A stretch of 64,000 nt of DNA from Phycicoccus sp. Root101 (GCF_001426245.1 NZ_LMCM01000011.1:62001-126000); one strand, 5' to 3'; positions 46,386 to 55,231 are shown, counted from the first letter of the stretch. Translations and numbers: made by a program. The notes: generated from the sequence alone by a model not told the origin.

Positions 46386-48189
46386 TCGCGGCAGCCGCCA
46401 CTCGGCGCAGCTCTGCGTGCAGCTCGCGGTGGCCGGAGCGGTCGAGCGGCACCTCCAGGACGCGCAGGCCGTCCGGTCGCTGGGCCAGGGCGTCGACGAG
46501 ATGCTCCCGGGTCGAGATGCGTCGGTGCGCGACGTGGTGCGCGGCACACAAGGAGGCGAGGTCGACACCTGTGGGGGTGCCGAAGACGCGCTCGAAGTCG
46601 GCGGTGCGTTCGGGCTCACCGGGCTCGAGGAGCGTGAAGATGCCGCCGCCGTCGTCGTTGGTGACGACGATCGTCAGGGCAGGCCGTCGTTCCAGCGGGC
46701 CGATGAGGAGCCCGTTGGCGTCGTGCAGGAACGTGAGGTCGCCCAGGAGGGCGTAGACGGGGTCCTCGCCGGCCAGGGCCAGGCCCACCGCCGTCGAGAC
46801 GCAGCCGTCGATGCCGGCGAGCCCGCGGCTCGCGACCACGCGCAGCTCCTCGGTGCGCGCCGGGCCGAGGTCGAGGTCGCGGGCCGAGTTCGACGACCCG
46901 ACGAACAGCGTCGACCCTGCAGGGAGTGCCTCGGTCACCGTCTCCGCGACGGCCAGCCCGCTCGGCCAGGCTCGACCCATTGCCGCGCCGGGTGCGAGGG
47001 CGGCCGTCAGGCGCGAGCCTGCGGCCTCCCAGGCACGGGCCCACTGCAGGTCGGCGTCGGTCCTGGCCGGCTCGGCAGTCGGCTCGGGGGTCGGCTCGGG
47101 GGTCGGTTCGGGGGTCGGTTCGTCGATGACCTCGACGGGGTGCACGGCGGCGATGTCGGGGCGGGACTCGATCCACGCGTGGGTCCCCACGGCCTCAACC
47201 CGCACCCCGGGACGGCGCAGGAGCGCTGCGACCGGCCGGGAGAGGGTGAGCCGCCCGACGGCGATCACCCGGTCCGGCGCGTGCTCGTCGAGCCAGCGGG
47301 GGTCGGTCAGGACGAGCGGCCCGTGCGGCAGGACCGCGGGGCGGGGATGGGTGCCGAAGGGCTCGGCCACGACCGGCCACCCGCGACGCCCCGCCCACCG
47401 GACCACCCGCTCGAACTGGTCGGGTTCGGGCAGGTCACCCACGACGACGACCGTGCGGGCGACGTCCTGCACCCCCGTGGCCGGCTCCTGGCCATGGCGA
47501 ACCGGCGTGCTCGAGGGCCCGGACGTGGTCGACGGCGCAGAGGTGGCCGACGACGCGGATGTGGTCGACGGAGCAGACTCGGACGGGTCGTGGCGCTGCG
47601 GGTGATCCAGTGGCTCCGGCCAGGGCTCGCCCGCTGCCGGCACCAGCGGCTCGCGCAGCTGCACGTTGAGGTGCACGGGACCCGGCTCGCCACCGCCGAC
47701 CGTCCCGGTCGCGTGCCCGACCGCGTCCGCGGCCACCGCGCGCCAGCGGTCCACCTCGCCGAGGCGGCGGTCCGGCGCCGCGGCGTCCACCGACCACCGG
47801 ATCGCATCGCCGTAGATGCCCGGCTGCACGGTCGTCTGGTTCGCCCCGGTGCCGCGCAGCTCCACCGGCCGGTCGGCGGACAGGACGACCAGCGGCACCA
47901 CGCCGTGGTGGGCCTCGAGCACGGCCGGGTGGAGGTTCGCGACGGCGGTACCGGATGTCGTGACGACCACAGCCGGCACCCGGGTGAGCTTGGCCAGTCC
48001 CAGGGCGAGGAACCCGGCGGACCGCTCGTCGACGCGGACGTGGAGCTGCACGCGCCCGACGCGCTCGGCCTCCTGCACGGCATACGCGAGGGGCGCGGAC
48101 CGCGACCCCGGGCAGAGCACGACGTGCCGCACCCCCTGCCTGACCAGCTCGTCGACGAGGACGGTGGCCATGGCGGTGGACGGGTTCAC
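46348..48189 (-). CDS. menD: SEPHCHC synthase (MenD)
   Basis: MenD (613 residues) condenses isochorismate with 2-oxoglutarate using thiamine diphosphate. NPSTAMATVLVDELVRQGV and LCPGSRSAPLAYA are the isochorismate-side signatures, with the catalytic Glu in RVDERSAGFLALGLAK. LLGDLTFLHDANGLL through VVTNDDGGGIFTLL is the TPP/Mg motif. Two low-complexity inserts interrupt the middle domain: a Ser/Thr-rich stretch near 195-225 and a run of PTPE units near 375-395, making it about 60 residues longer than usual. GTG at 48189 has CACAAT 13 nt upstream. The C-terminus overlaps the HAD gene in antisense. Confidence 0.93.
   Translation of the reverse strand: MNPSTAMATVLVDELVRQGVRHVVLCPGSRSAPLAYAVQEAERVGRVQLHVRVDERSAGFLALGLAKLTRVPAVVVTTSGTAVANLHPAVLEAHHGVVPLVVLSADRPVELRGTGANQTTVQPGIYGDAIRWSVDAAAPDRRLGEVDRWRAVAADAVGHATGTVGGGEPGPVHLNVQLREPLVPAAGEPWPEPLDHPQRHDPSESAPSTTSASSATSAPSTTSGPSSTPVRHGQEPATGVQDVARTVVVVGDLPEPDQFERVVRWAGRRGWPVVAEPFGTHPRPAVLPHGPLVLTDPRWLDEHAPDRVIAVGRLTLSRPVAALLRRPGVRVEAVGTHAWIESRPDIAAVHPVEVIDEPTPEPTPEPTPEPTAEPARTDADLQWARAWEAAGSRLTAALAPGAAMGRAWPSGLAVAETVTEALPAGSTLFVGSSNSARDLDLGPARTEELRVVASRGLAGIDGCVSTAVGLALAGEDPVYALLGDLTFLHDANGLLIGPLERRPALTIVVTNDDGGGIFTLLEPGEPERTADFERVFGTPTGVDLASLCAAHHVAHRRISTREHLVDALAQRPDGLRVLEVPLDRSGHRELHAELRRVAAAAIRAGDAAAYPAR
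47056..47129 (-). repeat. Short tandem repeat coding a PTPE linker in menD
   Basis: Imperfect 12-bp units (GGGGTCGGCTCG and variants on the plus strand) recur through this stretch, coding repeated Pro-Thr-Pro-Glu on the minus strand. Slippage in this repeat would change linker length without frame loss. Confidence 0.7.
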
Positions 48190-48196
48190 GGCTCGG

Positions 48197-48202
48197 ATTG
48201 TG
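48197..48202 (-). promoter_or_regulatory. -10 element of leaderless menD promoter
   Basis: CACAAT on the minus strand begins 13 nt before the GTG at 48189. It allows menD to be transcribed apart from the gene that ends at 48206. Confidence 0.45.
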
Positions 48203-48205
48203 CCA

Positions 48206-49747
48206 TCAGGGCTCGGGACCGACGCGGGCGATGCGGTAGTCGCGGACCACCGCCGTCCCCGGGCCACCTGACGACTCGAAGAAGGAGGACGCGCCCTCTC
48301 GCCAGCGCACCACGGACCGGTCGTCGGAGGCGTCGACGGCCGCCCCGGTCCCGACGTAGAGCTCACACGGGTGGGCTGCGCTGGCGCGGTGCCGCTGCCC
48401 GGGATCGTCCGCGAGGTCGCGTGAGACGGTCACCCAGTCGACCCGGTCGGGGTTGGCGCGTCCCTCGAGCCGGGGAACGGGGTCCTGCCGGTGCTCGAGG
48501 GCCAGCACCTGCACCCCGGGAGGCACGGGAGCCTTGCCGATCGGGGACCCTAGGGCCACGACATGGGTGACGCGGTGGGCTGACCTGAACTCCGCGGACG
48601 AAGCCAGCCCCGCCGCGACGATGCCGCCCAGACTGTGTCCGGCCAGCATCACCGGCTCCGCGGCGACGTCCCGGCCACCCGCCGCGGCCGCACCAGCCTG
48701 CGCCGTCGCCAGCGCCTGCTGGACCCCGGCTGCGAGGAGGGTCGACTCCCCCGCCATCGAGCGGACGTCGGTGGTGAGGTCGAACGGGTTCTCCCCCGCC
48801 CGTGCGTCCCAGACCTGGGTGCCGCCGATCTCCACGATCCAGGCCCGACCCCGGTCACCCGCGACCTCGACGACCCGGACCCGGCCGTAGCCGGGCAGCT
48901 CCGCGAGGTCGCCGGCGAGCGCCGCCACACCCACCGGCCCGACAGTGGCCTGACTCCCGCCCCCAGGGACCGCGACCTCGGTCACGCGGACCGCACCCGC
49001 GTCGTCGAGCAGGCCCCGGGCTGCCGCGGAGTCCGCCAGCACCCCGACGGCCTGCTCGTCGCGGTCGGCCGCCCGGGCGAGGCCGGGTCGGGCCCACGGG
49101 CTGCTGCTCACCCGGTGCGGTGGAGCGAGGAACGGTGCCGTCAGGGGGTTCGAACGCAGCCCGACGACGAGACCGCCGCTGCCTCCCCCGAGCTCGGCCA
49201 CCTCGGGCAGCGCCCAGGCTGCCCGGTCCAGCAGGTCTGCGACGTCCACCCCGACGGCCTCGAGCGCGACCACCCCGACGACGAGGGTCGGGGCGGCGTG
49301 CCCGGCCAGGGCCAGGACGACGTCCTGGGCGAGCGACGCCGTCCGGACCACCTCGTCCTCCACCTCCCCATAGGCCCGTGCGGCAGCCCGGACCGCGAGC
49401 GCGCCACCCTCCAGGGCCGCCGCCTCGACGACCAGCGCCCGGGCGGCCTCGAGCACCTCGGCCTCGGCCCGCACGGCCGTGAGGGGGCTCAACGCGGCCC
49501 CGGTGCTCGACGACGCCGCCACCCGGGCCGCCGCCGCCACCAACCCCACCACGACGCCACCGAGGTCGGCCGCCGCCTGGACCAGCTGTCCGGCCGCCCC
49601 GACGAGCTCGTCGACCCCGACGGTCGTGCCGCCGACCCCACCCCGGACCTCGATCACCGGGTCGGTGCTGGATGGGTCACCCCCGGAATGGCCGGTGCCG
49701 GACGCGCCGGGGCTGAACGGGCCGGGGCTGGACAGGCCGGAGCTCAC
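48206..49747 (-). CDS. Helical-domain alpha/beta hydrolase, function unknown
   Basis: The 513-residue protein has two parts. Residues about 25-250 are almost entirely Ala/Val/Leu-rich helices (LVGAAGQLVQAAADLGGVVVG and similar) without transmembrane character, resembling the long helical partners of WXG proteins. Residues about 290-513 form a lipase-like alpha/beta hydrolase with AGHSLGGIVAAG (Ser near 371), then VALGSPIGKAPVP and DPVPRLEG, placing an Asp, but a clear catalytic His is uncertain (SAAHPCELY). No signal peptide is seen. It begins with GTG overlapping the stop of the small upstream gene (GTGA), so both are made together. Confidence 0.65.
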   Translation of the reverse strand: MSSGLSSPGPFSPGASGTGHSGGDPSSTDPVIEVRGGVGGTTVGVDELVGAAGQLVQAAADLGGVVVGLVAAAARVAASSSTGAALSPLTAVRAEAEVLEAARALVVEAAALEGGALAVRAAARAYGEVEDEVVRTASLAQDVVLALAGHAAPTLVVGVVALEAVGVDVADLLDRAAWALPEVAELGGGSGGLVVGLRSNPLTAPFLAPPHRVSSSPWARPGLARAADRDEQAVGVLADSAAARGLLDDAGAVRVTEVAVPGGGSQATVGPVGVAALAGDLAELPGYGRVRVVEVAGDRGRAWIVEIGGTQVWDARAGENPFDLTTDVRSMAGESTLLAAGVQQALATAQAGAAAAGGRDVAAEPVMLAGHSLGGIVAAGLASSAEFRSAHRVTHVVALGSPIGKAPVPPGVQVLALEHRQDPVPRLEGRANPDRVDWVTVSRDLADDPGQRHRASAAHPCELYVGTGAAVDASDDRSVVRWREGASSFFESSGGPGTAVVRDYRIARVGPEP

Positions 49748-50040
49748 CGGCGACCGCCCGGTCCGGGCACCTCGCCCAGCAACGCGCGGAGCGCGTCCCG
49801 GGCGCGGTCGAGCGCCAGCGCGTGCGACTCCAGAGCGTCCGCGGCGGACTCCAGACCACCGACCGCCCGGCCCAGGGCGACGACCCGGTCCGTCACCACC
49901 TCGCGGAACCTCGTCGCCGCGGCGGACCGCCAGGCCACTCCCCTCGTCGCCCCGACGCGGGCCGCCACGTGCCGCACCCGCTCGGCATCCCGCCGCACCT
50001 GGCGCGCGACCACCCGCACGTCCTCGCTGCTCCCCACCAT
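49744..50040 (-). CDS. WXG100-like small helical protein
   Basis: The 98-residue product is predicted to be two long helices with a turn near VAWRSAAATRFREVV (Trp37). The tryptophan after a short loop is reminiscent of WXG100 proteins, although the exact W-x-G is replaced by Trp-Arg-Ser. Heptad-like Val/Leu/Ala spacing supports a coiled hairpin. It is translationally coupled to the helical hydrolase, as small WXG-like proteins often are to larger secreted partners. No type VII secretion genes occur in the window, so export is not shown. GACGGT lies 12 nt before the ATG. Confidence 0.6.
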   Translation of the reverse strand: MVGSSEDVRVVARQVRRDAERVRHVAARVGATRGVAWRSAAATRFREVVTDRVVALGRAVGGLESAADALESHALALDRARDALRALLGEVPGPGGRR

Positions 50041-50046
50041 GGGTCC

Positions 50047-50052
50047 ACCGTC
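50047..50052 (-). promoter_or_regulatory. Possible -10 element of leaderless WXG-like gene
   Basis: GACGGT on the minus strand begins 12 nt before the ATG at 50040, with the same GGACCC spacer as the promoter at 722. The first base departs from the TANNNT consensus. Confidence 0.35.
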
Positions 50053-50114
50053 GCGCCGGTGGCGACCGCTCTCCAGCGCAGGACCACGACCCTGTGGATG
50101 CCCCGCCCGGTCCC

Positions 50115-50198
50115 GGCCGGGTGTGGACGACCGGGTGTGGACGGCCGGGTGTGGACGACCGGGTGTGGACGGCCGGGTGTGGACGGCCGGGTGTGGAC
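50115..50198. repeat. Six perfect-length tandem copies of a 14-bp unit
   Basis: The unit G[GA]CCGGGTGTGGAC occurs six times without a gap (50115, 50129, 50143, 50157, 50171, 50185). Second bases run G, A, G, A, G, G. The array lies in the 165-bp gap upstream of the WXG-like gene and downstream of the VOC gene. There are no spacers, so it is a minisatellite and not a CRISPR. Confidence 0.92.
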
Positions 50199-50205
50199 GA
50201 TCGGT

Positions 50206-50943
50206 TCAGGCGAGCAGACCGGTGCCGGGGTCGCGGTCGGTCAGGCAGTAACGGGCACCGCCGGGGGCCCGCAGCACGGTCCAGCGCTCGTGGACCGACG
50301 CGACCTGGGCACCGAGGCCCTCGTGCTCGCGTGTCACGGCCACCCGATCCGCGCAGGCGAGGTCGAGGTGAGCCGTGACCGTGCCGTCGGGCTGTCCGAG
50401 CCGTTGGGTGAGCAGGCGCAGGGGCAGGCCGTCGGGCCGGGTCAACGGCAGCAGGCCGGACTCCCCCGGTTCGGTCCCCGGTGCCGCCCATCCGGTGAGG
50501 TCGGTCCAGAAGGCCAGCTCGGCGGCATACCGGTCGGTGGGGACGTCGAGGCAGACCTGGTCGACCAGGCTCGGCTGACCGGAACGGACCTGGACCCGCG
50601 GCCGGGCAGCGGCCGCGACGAGGCAGAAGGCGAAACCGCCGGGCGAGCGGCAGACGACCAACGTGCCGAGGTCGTCCAGCACGACCGCACCGAGGTCGCG
50701 GGCCCGGCCGGCCGCCTCGGGGACGTCGTCGACCTCGAGGTCGACATGCACCCCACCCGCTCCACCGACCCGCTGGACCTTGACCCACGGGTCGCCCTCG
50801 GCCGGCAGGAGCGTCGCGAACTCACCGCGGCCACCCCGCCACGGCGAGAGCGTCGAGCGGGTCACCTGCTGCCAGAACCCGAGCTGCTCGTCGAACCCGT
50901 CCGGCGGCAGGTCGAGGAACACCCACGCCCACGTGACCTCCAC
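50206..50943 (-). CDS. Two-domain VOC (glyoxalase-like) family protein
   Basis: The 245-residue protein has two tandem VOC modules (residues about 1-115 and 120-245), each with the beta-alpha-beta-beta-beta pattern and a Trp-rich start (VTWAWVFLDLP, LVDQVCLDVPTDRYAAELAFWTDLTGW). Possible metal ligands are sparse: HVDLEVDD, HLDLACAD and HERWTVLRAPGG give one histidine each, so it may bind a ligand instead of catalysing. It starts at GTG 50943, two bases after the M20 gene ends, and is the last gene of the cassette. Substrate unknown. Confidence 0.75.
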   Translation of the reverse strand: MEVTWAWVFLDLPPDGFDEQLGFWQQVTRSTLSPWRGGRGEFATLLPAEGDPWVKVQRVGGAGGVHVDLEVDDVPEAAGRARDLGAVVLDDLGTLVVCRSPGGFAFCLVAAAARPRVQVRSGQPSLVDQVCLDVPTDRYAAELAFWTDLTGWAAPGTEPGESGLLPLTRPDGLPLRLLTQRLGQPDGTVTAHLDLACADRVAVTREHEGLGAQVASVHERWTVLRAPGGARYCLTDRDPGTGLLA

Positions 50944-50945
50944 GG

Positions 50946-52361
50946 TCAGGGCGCAGCCGCGGGGTCGAGCCCGGCCAGCTCCACCAGGAACAGCGCCTGC
51001 GCCAGGGCGGTGCGCCGCAGCTCCTCGGGGTGCACGCTCTCGTCCGGACCGTGGATGCGCGAGGCCGGCTCCTCGACCCCGAGCAGCATGACCTCCGCGT
51101 CGGGCACGATCTCGGCCAGCGCGGTGGCGAGCGGGATCGAGCCACCCTGCCCGGCGGTGACGACCTCGCGCCCGAAGGCGCGCTCCATCGCCCGCGCCAT
51201 CGCGGCGTACGCGGGTCCGTCCGTGCGGGCGCGGAACCCCTGCCCGAGCGAGACGGGCCGGATCTCCACCTGCCCGTATGGCGTGTGGGCCCGCAGGTGC
51301 GTGATGAGCAGCTCCTGCGCGGCGCGGGGATCGGTCCCCGCAGGCACCCGCAGGTTGACCACCGCGGTGGCCTGCCCCTGCACGGCGGCCGTCACCTGCG
51401 CGACGGGTGGGCAGTCGATCGCCAGCACCGTGGCAGCCGGCCTGGCCCACAGCCGGTCGGCGATCCCCGCGCCTCCGCGTCCCCCCGACAGGGGTGCCAC
51501 CCCGGGCACCACCGCGGCGTCCTGCTCGAACCGCGCCTCGTCGAACTCCGCGCCCTCCCAGGTGCCGTCGTGGTCGAGGCCGTCGATGGTCGTCTCTCCG
51601 TCGGCGTCCCGCAGGGAGGCCAGGGCGGTCAGCAGGGCCTGCAGCGCGTCCGGGGCGGCACCTCCGTACATGCCGGAGTGAGCGGGATGACCCATGGTGC
51701 GCACCGTCATGAGGACGCTGCCGGTGCCGCGCAGCGACGTGGTCAGGGTCGGGACCCCGAGCTCGACGTTGCCGGTGTCGGCGAGCACGAACGCGTCGCA
51801 GCGCACCAGCTCCGGGCGGGCCCTGGCCAAGGCCTCCATGCCGCCGCTGGACTGCTCCTCGGAGCCCTCGCAGACGACGGCGACCTCGACGGGCCACATC
51901 CCGAGCACCGAACGGACGGCCCGCAGGGCGACCAACGTGGCGACGAGGTTGCCCTTGCAGTCCGCCGACCCTCGACCGAACCAGCGGCCGTCACGTTCGG
52001 TCAGCTCCCACGGCGGGGTCGACCACGCGTCGAGGTCGCCGACGGGGACGACGTCGTGGTGGGAGTAGAGCAGGGCGCACGGGGCGTCTGCCGGCCCCGG
52101 GGACCGACCCACCACGGCGACGGAGCCGTCCGGGGCCTCGACCTGCTCGACACCCTCCACACCCACCTCGGTGAGGAGGGACGCCACGAGGGCTGCCGAG
52201 GCCGCGCACTCCGACGCCGGCTCGATCGCCGGGTTCGCCACCGAACGCAGCGCGACCAGCCGCTCAAGGTCGTCGCGCCCACGCGCCATACCGGCCTGGA
52301 CGGCGGCCTCGAGGAGGTCGGCGAGGGACGAGGTCGCGGAGGCGCCGACGGAAACCGTCAC
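50946..52361 (-). CDS. M20 family metallopeptidase (dipeptidase-like)
   Basis: The 471-residue protein belongs to M20/ArgE/DapE. Metal ligands are visible: His in LLYSHHDVVPVG, Asp in GRGSADCKGN, Glu pair in EGSEEQSSGG, Asp in VLADTGN and the C-terminal His in RIHGPDESV. The dimerisation domain is inserted after GTGSVLMTVRTMGHPAHSG. It resembles enzymes that cleave dipeptides or beta-alanyl peptides; exact specificity cannot be given. GTG at 52361 overlaps the stop of the esterase upstream (GTGA), and the VOC gene follows at 2 bp. Confidence 0.85.
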   Translation of the reverse strand: MTVSVGASATSSLADLLEAAVQAGMARGRDDLERLVALRSVANPAIEPASECAASAALVASLLTEVGVEGVEQVEAPDGSVAVVGRSPGPADAPCALLYSHHDVVPVGDLDAWSTPPWELTERDGRWFGRGSADCKGNLVATLVALRAVRSVLGMWPVEVAVVCEGSEEQSSGGMEALARARPELVRCDAFVLADTGNVELGVPTLTTSLRGTGSVLMTVRTMGHPAHSGMYGGAAPDALQALLTALASLRDADGETTIDGLDHDGTWEGAEFDEARFEQDAAVVPGVAPLSGGRGGAGIADRLWARPAATVLAIDCPPVAQVTAAVQGQATAVVNLRVPAGTDPRAAQELLITHLRAHTPYGQVEIRPVSLGQGFRARTDGPAYAAMARAMERAFGREVVTAGQGGSIPLATALAEIVPDAEVMLLGVEEPASRIHGPDESVHPEELRRTALAQALFLVELAGLDPAAAP

Positions 52362-53083
52362 GGGACCAGGTCGTCGAGGTAGAGGGGCAGCATCTCCCAC
52401 CAGGTCGGCCAGTCGTGCATGTAGCCGGGCCCCCAGTCGTCCACCCGGTTGGGAATCCCCTTGTCCCCCAACACCTTCGCGACCGCCCAGGACTCGCCGG
52501 CGTCTTCGTGGTCACCACTGCCCGATGCCAGCAGGACGAAGCGGTGCCGCAGGGTCTCGAGCGCCTCGCCCTCGAGGCCGGGCACGAACTGCAGGGGCGA
52601 GGAGAAGTAGAGGTCGTCGGTGCCCGGGCCGCCGATGAACTGCTCGATGGCGTACGTGCCGCTCATGCCGATGGCCGCGCTGAAGAGGTGGGGGTAGCGG
52701 CACACCATCGCCACGGCGTTGAACGCCCCGATGGAGGCACCGGCTGTGACGATCGGCTGGGGTCCGCTGCTGTCCGCGTGGATCGCGGGGACGACCTCCT
52801 CGGCGACGGCCTGGTGGTAGGCGTTGAACAGCCACATGCGGTACTCCGCGGAACCCGCCTTCTGCGCCATCGCGCGCCCGGCGGCGCTGTCGCAGGAGTA
52901 GACCTTGATCCGCCCGGCGTCGATCATCGGTGCGAGCCGGCCGACGAGGTGGTTGCGCTCGACCTCCTCGGCGTCACCACCCGCGGTGGGGAAGAGCAGG
53001 ACCGGCACGCCGTAGTGCCCCCACCGGACCAGGGACAGCTCCTGCCCCATCCGGTCGGACCACCAGCATTCGCTGACCTTCAC
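52358..53083 (-). CDS. Esterase D/Fes-like alpha/beta hydrolase (small)
   Basis: The 241-residue protein has the putative esterase fold (esterase D/enterochelin esterase group). The nucleophile elbow is TAGASIGAFNAV (G-A-S-I-G), the acid is likely in ASGSGDHED, and the catalytic His in YMHDWPTWWEMLP. No signal peptide. The GTG start has a strong GGAGGAGG ribosome site. It lies between a larger esterase and the M20 peptidase in the same operon, so a joint pathway is likely. The substrate is unknown. Confidence 0.78.
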   Translation of the reverse strand: MKVSECWWSDRMGQELSLVRWGHYGVPVLLFPTAGGDAEEVERNHLVGRLAPMIDAGRIKVYSCDSAAGRAMAQKAGSAEYRMWLFNAYHQAVAEEVVPAIHADSSGPQPIVTAGASIGAFNAVAMVCRYPHLFSAAIGMSGTYAIEQFIGGPGTDDLYFSSPLQFVPGLEGEALETLRHRFVLLASGSGDHEDAGESWAVAKVLGDKGIPNRVDDWGPGYMHDWPTWWEMLPLYLDDLVP

Positions 53084-53126
53084 GTGTGCCTCCTCCTGGT
53101 GCTGCGGGTACCCGGCGTGGCCGGCT

Positions 53127-54275
53127 TCACTCGTACACGAACTTCTGCGGGCCGGGGAAGATCCACGACAGGCCGTCGCGCAGCCGGTCGCGCCAGTCCT
53201 CCCAGTTGTGCCCGTCGCGGGCCTCGACGTACTTCACGGTCATGCCGGCGCCACGGAACACCGGGACCATGGAGCGGTTCGGCGTGATGAGCGGCTCGTA
53301 CGTGCCGCAGGACATGAAGATCCGCTCGACCGGGCGGGTCGGCTTCTCGCGGTAGCGGTTGACGAACTTCACCACCGGGTCGAAGTAGGGGCCACCGCCG
53401 TGGTCGGTGCCGATGTCGGTGAAGACCATCGACGCGGACTGCAGGAACAGCGACCCGAACTCGCCCGGGTACCGCACGGCCGTCGACAGGGACGCGATCC
53501 CGCCGAAGCTCGATCCCATCAGGGCACGGCCCTGCGGGTCGTCGAGCAGGGAGAGGCGTTCGGCCAGGCGGGGCACGAGCTCGCGGGCGATGAACCGGGC
53601 GTGCGGCGCGTGGTTGGGGTACTCCTTGAGCCGGTCCCGCGGCGGCACGAACGCGACGACGACCGGCGCGACGTCGAGGCGGTGGATGAGGTTGTCCAGC
53701 ACCGTCTTCATCGCCGCGTAGTCGAGGTAGTCGTTGCCGTCGTGGACGACGAGGAGGGGGTAGCGCAGGGCGGTGTTGTACCGCGCCGGCAGGTAGAGCT
53801 TGACCTCCTGCTCGCGGCGAAGTGCCTTGGAGCGCAGCACGTCCTCGACGATCTCGCCCTGGCGCGCCTCGGGGTCGTGGTGCACCCAGTCGGGTACCTC
53901 GTACCCCGTCGCGGCACAGACCGAGCTCGACCCCATCGGCGAGTGCGCGACCTTGGGGTTGAGCGGGTCGTTGAAGGTCTCGTAGTGGTCGCCGCGTCGC
54001 GTCTCGAGCTGGTACTCCACCCGGGACCCGCTCGGCAGCACCGTCGTCGCCGCCCACAGGTCGGTGTCGGGCAGGCGCCGCATCGGCAGGGGGTCGGGGA
54101 GCCCGACGACGCGGTGCCGCACCCGCACCTCGTCGGCGTCCCCGCGGAACAGGAACGTCGCCCGCTCCCCCTCGATGACCGGCGAGGGGTGCCGGGCGAG
54201 GAAGCGGTCGATGGCGGCACCGTCGACCGGCAGCCGTTCCCTGAGCCGGTTCACGGCCAGCCTGCGCTCGTTCAC
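53127..54275 (-). CDS. Enterochelin esterase-like protein with N-terminal E-set domain
   Basis: The 382-residue protein has an N-terminal beta-sandwich (about 20-120, with TFLFRGDADEVRVRHRVVG) and a C-terminal esterase domain with LLVVHDGNDYLDYA, the nucleophile in ALMGSSFGGIASL and the catalytic His in ARDGHNWEDWRD. The architecture is that of Fes/IroE-type enzymes that cut ester or amide bonds in siderophore-like molecules. No iron box is visible near this operon. GTG at 54275 overlaps the upstream stop (GTGA). Confidence 0.82.
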   Translation of the reverse strand: MNERRLAVNRLRERLPVDGAAIDRFLARHPSPVIEGERATFLFRGDADEVRVRHRVVGLPDPLPMRRLPDTDLWAATTVLPSGSRVEYQLETRRGDHYETFNDPLNPKVAHSPMGSSSVCAATGYEVPDWVHHDPEARQGEIVEDVLRSKALRREQEVKLYLPARYNTALRYPLLVVHDGNDYLDYAAMKTVLDNLIHRLDVAPVVVAFVPPRDRLKEYPNHAPHARFIARELVPRLAERLSLLDDPQGRALMGSSFGGIASLSTAVRYPGEFGSLFLQSASMVFTDIGTDHGGGPYFDPVVKFVNRYREKPTRPVERIFMSCGTYEPLITPNRSMVPVFRGAGMTVKYVEARDGHNWEDWRDRLRDGLSWIFPGPQKFVYE

Positions 54276-55216
54276 GCGGTCGCCCCCAGCTCGTGGACGG
54301 CACCGTCGACCCCGAGGATCCGCGCCCCCTTGGGCAGCCCGCCGTCGGGCGTGAGCTCGAGGGCCGTCCCGTCGTCGAGCAGCACGCAGTGCGCGTCGGT
54401 GAAGCGTCGGGCCATCACGGCGCAGCGGTCCTTGTCGTCCAGCCGCAGGCGACGCCGGGCGTGCGGCAGCGCCACGACCCCCTTGACCCGTCCGAGCCCC
54501 CGGTCGAAGACCTCGGCCTCGGTCGCGCCCTCCGGCCCGAACTCGTGGAACAGCACCACCCGCTCGGTCAGGGCCATCGCCCCGGCCGACCAGGCGATCA
54601 CCGGCATCGAGTCCGGGATGCGGATCGCGAACAACCGCAACGCTCGCAGCAACGTGCCGACGTGCCCGCCGGTCAGCACGAGCGCCGCGCTGTCGGCGAG
54701 GGCCGCCTCGATCTCGCCCCGGTGCCACGCGATGACCCCGCTGGAGTCCAGGGGCGCCGCGGCGTCGAGGTCGGCGTAGAGGTTCTTGAGCTGCGCGGCA
54801 TACCAGGCATCCACGTGCCGCACGCCCTCGATGGCGTCGTCGACCGCCCCGTATGCCGCCTGCGCGCCCCACGTGCGCGACTCCCCGTCGCGGGTGCGCC
54901 GGACCACGGCGTGGACGCCGTCCATGGCGTGCTGCAGGCGCAGCCGGTAGAGCGACAGCAGCGCGTCGTGGTGGTCGCGGAAGGCGAGGGCGGCGGCGGC
55001 GAAGACCTCGTCCTTGGCGATGACGTCGAACGTCCGGTGGTACAGCCGCAGGTGGGACGCACGCCCCTCGAGCACCGTGTCGAGCTCGTCGACGACGTCC
55101 TCGCGCTCCTCCCACCCGGCGTTGACGGTCGCCACGGGACCGTCGACGCCGAGCGAGCGCAGGGCTGTGCCGGCCGTGGTCATGAACCGCTGGGGTCCGA
55201 GCAGGATGGTGCGCAT
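54272..55216 (-). CDS. Peptidase S51/cyanophycinase-like (class I glutamine amidotransferase fold) protein
   Basis: The 314-residue protein opens with RTILLGPQRF and contains VLTGGHVGTLLRALR and VIAWSAGAMALTE, where the serine sits in the nucleophile elbow used by S51 peptidases and cyanophycinase. A long helical insert (about 45-150) precedes this and is unlike cyanophycinase. Late HARRRLRLDDKDR may provide the basic surface. It probably hydrolyses an acidic or isopeptide-type bond, but this is inferred from the fold. ATG at 55216, 15 bp from the ATP-grasp gene. Confidence 0.65.
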   Translation of the reverse strand: MRTILLGPQRFMTTAGTALRSLGVDGPVATVNAGWEEREDVVDELDTVLEGRASHLRLYHRTFDVIAKDEVFAAAALAFRDHHDALLSLYRLRLQHAMDGVHAVVRRTRDGESRTWGAQAAYGAVDDAIEGVRHVDAWYAAQLKNLYADLDAAAPLDSSGVIAWHRGEIEAALADSAALVLTGGHVGTLLRALRLFAIRIPDSMPVIAWSAGAMALTERVVLFHEFGPEGATEAEVFDRGLGRVKGVVALPHARRRLRLDDKDRCAVMARRFTDAHCVLLDDGTALELTPDGGLPKGARILGVDGAVHELGATA

Positions 55217-55231
55217 CAAGGGATTTCGTGA

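Noticed and set aside
50115..50198. Tandem 14-bp repeats as a CRISPR array
   Set aside because: Units are directly adjacent with no spacers, too short for CRISPR repeats, and no cas genes are present.
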